From positions 1-27,700 of the forward strand of contig UQSV01000020.1 in assembly GCA_900543875.1 (NCBI GenBank): 27,700 bases of DNA. The letters run 5' to 3'. The notes below the pieces were generated by a model. The model searched no databases. It worked only from the letters and a program-made list of their open reading frames with translations, and was not told the origin of the DNA. This DNA comes from an uncultured Coriobacteriaceae bacterium. Lineage in GTDB: Bacteria > Actinomycetota > Coriobacteriia > Coriobacteriales > Atopobiaceae. The stretch's first letter is position 1. Every line of letters begins with the position of its first letter. This document shows, piece after piece, positions 22,515-27,700 of this stretch. The position numbers and the translations under genes were made by a program.

Positions 22515-22934
22515 ATGCTGAACGGAATCCCCAAGAACGTCTCCCCCGACCTGCTCAAGGTCCTTATGGAGATGGGCCACGGTGACGAGATCGTCCTGTC
22601 CGACGGCAACTACCCCGCCACCTCGAGCGGCAACCTGCTCGTTCGCTGCATTGGCTTGGGCGTACCCGAGATCCTCGAATCGATCCTCACGCTCATGCCG
22701 CTCGACGACTACGTCGAGAGCCCCGTCGCGATGATGGAGTCGCCCACGCCCGACGAGCCGCCCATCTGGGCCACCTACCGCGAGATCATCGCCAAGCACT
22801 GCGGCGACGTGAAGATCACGCACATGGAGCACGACGCCTTCATCGAGCGCGCCCGCAAGACCTACGCCATCGTGGCGACCTCCGAGGAGGCCACCTACGC
22901 CAACATCCTGCTGCGCAAGGGCGTCGTGAAGTAG
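22515..22934 (+). CDS. RbsD/FucU family sugar mutarotase
   Basis: A 139-residue cytosolic mutarotase that interconverts sugar anomers. The family signature MGHGDEIVLSDGNYP is near residues 20-34 with the catalytic His22. The central region matches FucU (VRCIGLGVPEILESILTLMPLDDY, then WATYREII), and the C-terminus carries HDAFIERARKTYAIVATSEEATYANILLRKGVV. The ATG is preceded by AAGGAG. It lies 206 nt after the GntR gene; a weak TATAAC -10 candidate is at 22443-22448 in that gap. A fucose or galactose-like sugar is more likely than ribose from the FucU-like pattern (inference). Confidence 0.93.
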   Translation: MLNGIPKNVSPDLLKVLMEMGHGDEIVLSDGNYPATSSGNLLVRCIGLGVPEILESILTLMPLDDYVESPVAMMESPTPDEPPIWATYREIIAKHCGDVKITHMEHDAFIERARKTYAIVATSEEATYANILLRKGVVK

Positions 22935-22983
22935 CTCGAGCAGCACGGCGAGTCCGAGAAGCACCAACGGCGCGAGAAACGCA

Positions 22984-23020
22984 GAGGGAGTCGCAGGCAC
23001 AGGCCCGCGGCTCCCTCTTT
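22984..23020 (+). terminator. Intrinsic terminator after the mutarotase gene
   Basis: GAGGGAGTCGC and GCGGCTCCCTC pair with one mismatch around a 12-nt loop, followed by TTT then GCG. The T-run is short, but the position is right, about 50 nt past the stop. Confidence 0.7.
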
Positions 23021-23087
23021 GCGCATGCAGTCGGTCGGTGGCATCACTCACGACCAGCCATCGTCACCCACTCGCCAACAACCGCAA

Positions 23088-23150
23088 ATTCCTAGGAAAA
23101 CGCCGTTATCCGCATTTAACGGATAGCGATAACGTCATTTTCCTAGGAAT
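23088..23150. repeat. 63-bp palindromic intergenic element
   Basis: Perfect 13-bp terminal inverted repeats, ATTCCTAGGAAAA (23088-23100) and TTTTCCTAGGAAT (23138-23150), enclose further inverted segments CGTTATCCG (23104-23112) and CGGATAGCGATAACG (23120-23134). The element is much more AT-rich than its surroundings. It lies between convergent genes (mutarotase and HAD phosphatase). It may be a dispersed MITE-like or REP-like unit or a bidirectional terminator. Confidence 0.85.
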
Positions 23151-23183
23151 CTGTGAAGGGAGCAGACAAGCGGGCGCCGGGCC

Positions 23184-23990
23184 CTAGCGCGTGAACGGGA
23201 ACTCGCCACGGGCAAGGGCCAGTACCGCGTCGGCCACGGCCTCGTCGGCACAGGGGCCAATGTGCCAGCGGGCGGCGGCCGCAGCGGCGGGCGTCGCGTT
23301 CGCCACGGCCACGGAGTTCTTCACGGCCTCGAGCATCGTCAGGTCGTTCTCGGCATCGCCAAAGACAAAGACGTCGTCCTCAGAGATACCCAGGTAGTCG
23401 CGCAGGTAGAGGGCGGCAGCGCCCTTGTTCCAACCCGCCGGCATGATGTTGGTGAAGCCTACCTGCGGCACGTCGAAGTCAAGCTCGCCCACCTCGGCAG
23501 AAAGCGTGTGCGCAAGCTCGTAGGTGGCGTCGAGGTCGCCCGCCACGAAGGCGTTGACCTTCACCACGTCATGGGCGGGCAGCTCGGACGGCGTGCAGAT
23601 CTTGCCATAGGAGGGAAACGCCACGAGCAGGTCGTCACGCGTGCCGCGGCACAGCATCGGCTGGGCGTCCTCGAAGTAGACGAGGCCAGCATGCTCGACG
23701 CCCTCCACGACCTGCGCCATGCGGGCCACGAGCTCGACGGGAATCGTCTTCTCGAGGATCTTCTCGCCCGCGTGGTAGACCTGCAGGCCGTTGGTGGCGA
23801 TGCAGGTCGAGACGCACGCGTCGTCGTTGTCGAACAGGATCTTTGCCCATGATGCGGAGCGGCCCGTGCAGGGACCCACGGCGTGCCCCGCCGCCACGGC
23901 CGCGCGCAGGGCGGCACGCGTACGCTCGGGCACGACCTGCTCGCCAAACGGCAGGACGGTGCGGTCGATGTCGGTGAGGATGAGCCTCAT
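23184..23990 (-). CDS. HAD-superfamily (Cof-like, subfamily IIB) phosphatase
   Basis: A 268-residue cytosolic phosphatase. Motif I is LTDIDRTVLP (nucleophile Asp7, acid/base Asp9), with Arg where many members have Gly. Motif II is GPCTGRS. The Lys of motif III is in AGWNKGAALY, and motif IV is FVFGDAENDLTMLEAV. The type IIB cap occupies about 85-185. Members dephosphorylate sugar phosphates or flavin precursors; the substrate cannot be read here. GGAGG precedes the ATG. It follows glmM with a terminator between, so it may depend on read-through or a weak promoter of its own. Confidence 0.92.
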   Translation of the reverse strand: MRLILTDIDRTVLPFGEQVVPERTRAALRAAVAAGHAVGPCTGRSASWAKILFDNDDACVSTCIATNGLQVYHAGEKILEKTIPVELVARMAQVVEGVEHAGLVYFEDAQPMLCRGTRDDLLVAFPSYGKICTPSELPAHDVVKVNAFVAGDLDATYELAHTLSAEVGELDFDVPQVGFTNIMPAGWNKGAAALYLRDYLGISEDDVFVFGDAENDLTMLEAVKNSVAVANATPAAAAAARWHIGPCADEAVADAVLALARGEFPFTR

Positions 23991-24004
23991 GGGTGCCTCC
24001 TAGA

Positions 24005-24038
24005 CAAAGAAGGCCGCGCCCCACGCCGGGACGCGGCC
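24005..24038 (-). terminator. Intrinsic terminator after glmM
   Basis: GGCCGCGTCCC and GGGGCGCGGCC (minus strand) form a stem of about 10 bp with one mismatch, followed by TTCTTTG. It begins about 16 nt past the glmM stop and lies just ahead of the HAD gene ribosome site. Confidence 0.7.
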
Positions 24039-24053
24039 ACGAATGCGTTCGGG

Positions 24054-25385
24054 CTACAGTGACTCGATGACCTTGACCACCTCGTCGACGTACTTCTCGC
24101 AGATGGCGGGCGTCGCGGCCTCGACCATCACGCGAACCAGCGGCTCGGTGCCGCTCGCGCGAACCAGCGCGCGGCCCTCGCCCTCGAGCGCCGTCTCGAC
24201 GCCGGCCACGGCGGTCTTGACGCGCTCGTCGGCCATGACGGTCTCCTTGTCGGCCACCACGACGTTCTTGAGCAGCTGCGGATAGATCGTGACCGGCTCG
24301 CAGAGCTCGGAGAGGGTCTTCTTCTGGCCCAGCATGGCCTCGATGATGCGCAGGCTCGTGTTGATGCCGTCGCCGGTGTTGCTGTACTTGGAGAAGATCA
24401 CGTGACCGCTCTGCTCGCCGCCCAGCGAATAGCCATTCTCGACCATGCAGGCCGAGACGTACTTGTCGCCCACGGCGGTCTGCTCGTACTTGAGACCGGC
24501 GCGCTCGAGAGCCTTGTACAGGCCCAGGTTGCTCATGACCGTGGTGACCACGGTGTCGCCCTTGAGCTGGCCGATCTTGTGCAGGTAGGTGCCACAGGCG
24601 TACATGATGAGGTCGCCGTCGACCACGTTGCCGTGCTCGTCGACCGCGATGCAGCGGTCCGCGTCTCCGTCGAAGGCAAAGCCAACGTCGAGGCCCTTCT
24701 CGCTCACGAGGTTCTGGAGCTGCTCGATGTGGGTCGAGCCGCAGCCGCGGTTGATGTTGAAGCCGTTGGGCTCGTTGGACACCACGTAGGTCTTGGCGCC
24801 CAGCGCGTCAAACACGCCCTTGGCAATGGGGGTCGACGAGCCGTTGGCGCAATCGAGGCCGATGCGCATGCCGTGCATCGAGAAGCTCGCCGAGGAGATG
24901 AGGAAGCCGATGTAGCGGTTGCGGCCCTCGACATAGTCAATCGTACGGCCGATGTCCTCGCCCGTGGCAAGGGGCACGTCCATCTTGCCGTCGATGTAGT
25001 CCTCGACCATCTCGAGGACCTCGGGCTCCATCTTGTAGCCGCCCGAGTTGATGAGCTTGATGCCGTTGTCGGTATAGGGGTTGTGGCTGGCCGTGATCAT
25101 GATGCCGCAGTCGAAGTCCTCGCTGCGCACGACGTAGCTCACCGACGGGGTGGTGGTGACATGGAGCAGGTAGGCGTCGGCACCGGAGGCCACGAGGCCC
25201 GCGCCCAGCGCGTACTCGAACATGTAGCTGGAGCGACGCGTGTCCTTGCCGATGACGACCTTGGCCTTGCGGCCCTCGCGCAGGCCATAGTACCAGCCCA
25301 CGAAGCGGCCGATGGCGAAGGCGTGGTCAACCGTGAGGCCCTCGTTGGCGCGGCCCCTGAAGCCGTCGGTTCCGAAGTACTTCAT
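24054..25385 (-). CDS. glmM: Phosphoglucosamine mutase
   Basis: Interconverts glucosamine-6-phosphate and glucosamine-1-phosphate in the cytosol, supplying UDP-GlcNAc for peptidoglycan; 443 residues, the usual length. Domain 1 starts KYFGTDGFRG and holds the phosphorylated Ser100 in MITASHNPYTDNG. The metal loop is FDGDADRCIAV (Asp239, 241, 243), the sugar-binding loop is GGEQSGHVIF and the phosphate-binding loop is RASGTEPLVRVMVEA. The ATG is preceded by GAGGAG; an in-frame upstream extension is rejected. In this window glmM also links the nagA product pool (glucosamine-6-phosphate) to cell-wall synthesis, though it is not co-transcribed with nagA. Confidence 0.97.
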   Translation of the reverse strand: MKYFGTDGFRGRANEGLTVDHAFAIGRFVGWYYGLREGRKAKVVIGKDTRRSSYMFEYALGAGLVASGADAYLLHVTTTPSVSYVVRSEDFDCGIMITASHNPYTDNGIKLINSGGYKMEPEVLEMVEDYIDGKMDVPLATGEDIGRTIDYVEGRNRYIGFLISSASFSMHGMRIGLDCANGSSTPIAKGVFDALGAKTYVVSNEPNGFNINRGCGSTHIEQLQNLVSEKGLDVGFAFDGDADRCIAVDEHGNVVDGDLIMYACGTYLHKIGQLKGDTVVTTVMSNLGLYKALERAGLKYEQTAVGDKYVSACMVENGYSLGGEQSGHVIFSKYSNTGDGINTSLRIIEAMLGQKKTLSELCEPVTIYPQLLKNVVVADKETVMADERVKTAVAGVETALEGEGRALVRASGTEPLVRVMVEAATPAICEKYVDEVVKVIESL

Positions 25386-25687
25386 GAAGTTCTCCTCAGT
25401 CTTGTGCGAGCAGCGTCGGGGATGACGCATCAGGGCGCGTCCGGGACACGCCGAGAAGTCCTAATAATTATGCAACTCATGGCACGGCGCTCCCCCGCCC
25501 CGACAGAAAACGCAGAGCCAGGGGTGCGGGCGGGCGTCATGTTTTTTTCGAACGAGAAGGACGGACGCGAAGGTCTGGCTTGGGTGAGGTGGGACGGTCG
25601 CGCGGGTCTGGGCCCGCGGCCGCCGCCCCACCCCGCAGGCCCGCGTAGCGAGTACACTCGACTCATCCAACCACCAAGGAGGAGACC
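25386..25687. other. Divergent intergenic region between glmM and M32 carboxypeptidase
   Basis: About 300 bp without a gene. For glmM (minus) a TGCATAAT extended -10-like element lies near 25466-25473. For the carboxypeptidase (plus) TACACT near 25652 is a weak -10 candidate. A GC-rich inverted segment (CCCGCCC/GGGCGGG) followed by a TTTTTTT run near 25551 lies on the plus strand, with no gene upstream to terminate. No protein-like open frame with a ribosome site is seen. Confidence 0.5.
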
Positions 25688-27202
25688 ATGCCCACCATCG
25701 AAGAGGACCTGCGCAAGCTTGACTCTCTGCAGGCCCACCTGTTTGCCCACCGCCACGCCACAACCTCGATCATGTTCGCGGGCGAGACCTGCGACCCCGA
25801 GGAGGCCGCGAGTCCGCGCGCCGAGGCACTGGCCACCCTCGAGGAGGAGGTCCACGAGCTTCTGTGCTGCGAGAAGACCGGCCAGGTGCTCGACCGCTTG
25901 GGCCAGGCTGTGGCGGCAGGCGAGCTCGACGAGACCCGCACCGCGCAGGTGCACGTGCTCGCGCGCGAGCGATCCGAGCGCGTCGACGTGCCCGCAGACG
26001 TCCAGGCCGGCTTCGCGAAGCTGTGCTGCGAGGCCCAAAACGTCTGGACCCGCGCCAAGGGCGCCAACGACTGGGCAAGCTTTGCGCCCTACCTCGACCA
26101 GATGGTGAGCTCCATGCGCACCATCGCCAAGCTGCGCGCGCCCGAGGCAGACCCCTACGACACCTGGCTCGACGCCTACGAGCGCGGCACCTCCCGCGCC
26201 TTCTACAACCGGTTCTTTGCCGAGGTCAAGAACTGCGTCGTGCCGCTCGTGGCCGCCATTCGCGAGCGCGGCTGGCAGCCCAGCCGCGGCTGCATCGAGG
26301 GCACGTTCGACCACGACACCCAGATGGAGCTCGCGCGTGACCTGCTCCGCGTCGAGGGCCTGCGCGCCAGCGCCCTCACCCTGTCGGAGACCGAGCACCC
26401 CTTCACCGACTCGGTCTGCAGCCGCCACGCCTACATCGCCACGCACGTCTACGAGGACGACGTCATCAGCAACGTCTACTCGATGCTTCACGAGGGCGGC
26501 CACGCGATGTACGAGCAGAACATCGACCCTGCCTACGACCGCACGATCTTGAACGGTGGCGTCTCGAGCGGCGTGCACGAGAGCCAGAGCCGCTTCTTCG
26601 AGAACTACGTGGGCCGCTCCGAGGCCTTTGCGCCCGTGCTTCTCGACACCCTGCGCCGCCACTTCCCGGGCCGCTTCGACGGCGTGAGCGCGCGTGACCT
26701 CTACCTCGCCACGAACCGCGCCGAGCCGGGCCTCGTGCGCACCGAGGCCGACGAGCTCACTTACCCGCTCCACATCATCATTCGCTACGAGATCGAGCAG
26801 CTGCTCTTCGACGGCAAGGCCACCGCGGCCGACGTCCCCGCCCTGTGGAACGAGCGCTACCGCAGCTACCTGGGCCTCGAGGTGCCAAGCGACACCCTGG
26901 GGTGCCTGCAGGACGTCCACTGGTCCTGTGGCGACATGGGCTACTTCCCTACCTACGCGCTGGGCGGCGCCTATGGCGCGCAGCTGCTCGACGCCATGCG
27001 CGCGGGCGGCGTCGACTTCGAGGGTGCGTGCGCGAGCGGCGACCTCGAGCCCATACGCGCGTGGCTGCGCGAGCGTGTCTGGCGCCACGGTCGCACCATC
27101 GACCCGATACCTCTCATCGAGGCGGCGTGCGGCGGGCCCACCGACGAAAGCCACTACACGCGCTACCTCACCGAGAAGTTCAGCGCCATCTACAACCTCT
27201 AG
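25688..27202 (+). CDS. M32-family metallocarboxypeptidase (carboxypeptidase Taq type)
   Basis: Cytosolic zinc carboxypeptidase of 504 residues, releasing C-terminal residues from peptides. The M32 zinc site is clear: HEGGHAMYEQN with His268, Glu269 and His272, and the third ligand Glu298 in the diagnostic VHESQSRFFENYVGR. Other family blocks are GCIEGTFDHDTQMELARDLL, HPFTDSVCSRHAYIATHVYEDD, TEADELTYPLHIIIRYEIEQLLFDG and GDMGYFPTYALGGAYGAQL. The length fits the family (about 500). AAGGAGGAG lies ahead of the ATG. It is followed 8 nt later by dtd, so the two are co-transcribed. Confidence 0.96.
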   Translation: MPTIEEDLRKLDSLQAHLFAHRHATTSIMFAGETCDPEEAASPRAEALATLEEEVHELLCCEKTGQVLDRLGQAVAAGELDETRTAQVHVLARERSERVDVPADVQAGFAKLCCEAQNVWTRAKGANDWASFAPYLDQMVSSMRTIAKLRAPEADPYDTWLDAYERGTSRAFYNRFFAEVKNCVVPLVAAIRERGWQPSRGCIEGTFDHDTQMELARDLLRVEGLRASALTLSETEHPFTDSVCSRHAYIATHVYEDDVISNVYSMLHEGGHAMYEQNIDPAYDRTILNGGVSSGVHESQSRFFENYVGRSEAFAPVLLDTLRRHFPGRFDGVSARDLYLATNRAEPGLVRTEADELTYPLHIIIRYEIEQLLFDGKATAADVPALWNERYRSYLGLEVPSDTLGCLQDVHWSCGDMGYFPTYALGGAYGAQLLDAMRAGGVDFEGACASGDLEPIRAWLRERVWRHGRTIDPIPLIEAACGGPTDESHYTRYLTEKFSAIYNL

Positions 27203-27210
27203 GAGGCACC

Positions 27211-27663
27211 GTGCGAGCACTTATCCAGCGCGTGAGGCATGCGAGCGTCACGGTGGAGGGCGAGGTCACGGGCAGTTGCGGCAAGGGGCTGCTTGTGCTG
27301 CTTGGCGTGGGTCATGGCGACGACGAGGCCGTGGCAGACAAGCTGTGGGACAAGATCTTGGGCCTGCGCATCTTCGAGGATGAGGCGGGCAAGACCAACC
27401 TGTCGCTTGCGAGCGTGGGTGGCGAGGCGCTCATCGTGAGCCAGTTCACGCTCTACGCCAACTGCAGGCGCGGGCGCAGGCCGTCGTTTACCGACGCGGC
27501 GGCGCCCGACGTGGCAAGCACCCTCTACGAGCACCTCTGCGAGCGTGCCGAGCAGAGCCTGGGCGCCGGGCACGTGGGCCGCGGCGTCTTTGGCGCAATG
27601 ATGGATGTTACGCTCGTGAACGACGGTCCCTTCACCATCTGGCTCGACACCGACGAGCTGTAA
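27211..27663 (+). CDS. dtd: D-aminoacyl-tRNA deacylase
   Basis: Hydrolyses D-aminoacyl-tRNAs (and Gly-tRNA-Ala) in the cytosol as a homodimer; 150 residues, the usual length. It starts MRALIQRVRHASVTVEGEV from a GTG with AGGAGG 4 nt upstream. Visible active-site motifs are SQFTLYANCRRGRRPSF and the C-terminal Gly-cisPro element in NDGPFTIWLDT. It overlaps the M32 gene ribosome-site context, and an 8-nt gap implies one transcript. Its presence beside peptidases may simply be operonic convenience. Confidence 0.96.
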   Translation: MRALIQRVRHASVTVEGEVTGSCGKGLLVLLGVGHGDDEAVADKLWDKILGLRIFEDEAGKTNLSLASVGGEALIVSQFTLYANCRRGRRPSFTDAAAPDVASTLYEHLCERAEQSLGAGHVGRGVFGAMMDVTLVNDGPFTIWLDTDEL

Positions 27664-27670
27664 GACAAGG

Positions 27671-27700
27671 CGGGCGCGAGGAGCGAGTTCCTCGCGCCCG
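27671..27700 (+). terminator. Terminator stem after dtd, cut by window edge
   Basis: CGGGCGCGAGGA (27671-27682) and TCCTCGCGCCCG (27689-27700) are perfectly complementary around a 6-nt loop, 8 nt past the dtd stop. The T-run, if any, is outside the window. Confidence 0.7.

Noticed and set aside
1..27700. Search for CRISPR arrays, tRNA/rRNA genes, insertion sequences, prophage genes or an origin
   Set aside because: No regularly spaced repeats, cloverleaf or rRNA-like sequence, transposase or integrase motifs, or DnaA-box clusters were recognised by eye.

Overview
The window is GC-rich, high-coding-density bacterial DNA. It combines a Gram-positive style T-box leader, strong AGGAGG ribosome binding sites, GTG and TTG starts, a mannose-family PTS and a dense set of peptidases. 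Together these suggest an anaerobic gut actinobacterium of the Coriobacteriia (Collinsella/Olsenella-like). That placement is inferred from gene content and style, not from a marker gene. No phage, insertion sequence, CRISPR array, tRNA or rRNA gene is visible.

Region 1 (1-1070, minus) holds the 5' part of pheS, which runs off the left edge, behind a T-box leader with its terminator. Region 2 (1175-10506, minus) is a peptide-uptake operon. A lipoprotein binding protein is followed by two permeases and two ATPases of an Opp/Dpp importer. An M20 metallopeptidase, an S10 serine carboxypeptidase without a signal peptide, and a small membrane-anchored protein follow almost without gaps. Hairpins after the binding-protein gene and after the last ATPase gene look like mRNA-tuning elements rather than full terminators.

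Region 3 (10656-13971) has a cytosolic PepC aminopeptidase (minus), divergent from a DUF1177 protein and an AroM-family protein (plus). The last two are members of poorly understood families. Their position beside a peptide importer and several peptidases suggests a role in peptide or unusual amino-acid handling. Region 4 (13975-14115) is a cluster of repeated palindromes between convergent genes.

Region 5 (14116-20101, minus) is a mannose-family PTS operon in the order IIC, IID, IIB, SIS-domain protein, trigger-factor-like protein, IIA, LacI-type regulator. Internal hairpins divide it into expression tiers. It has a structured leader of about 130 nt and repeated LacI-like operator candidates. 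Region 6 (20134-22934) has nagA (minus), divergent from a GntR/UTRA regulator and an RbsD/FucU-type mutarotase (plus). With the PTS this makes an amino-sugar or related sugar uptake and catabolism locus, although the sugar is not determined.

Region 7 (22984-27700) contains a terminator, a 63-bp palindromic element, a HAD-family phosphatase and glmM (minus). Divergent from glmM are an M32 carboxypeptidase and dtd (plus), followed by a terminator stem at the window edge. The most unusual points are the trigger-factor-like protein inside a PTS operon, the DUF1177-AroM pair beside peptide-catabolic genes, and the two families of intergenic palindromes.
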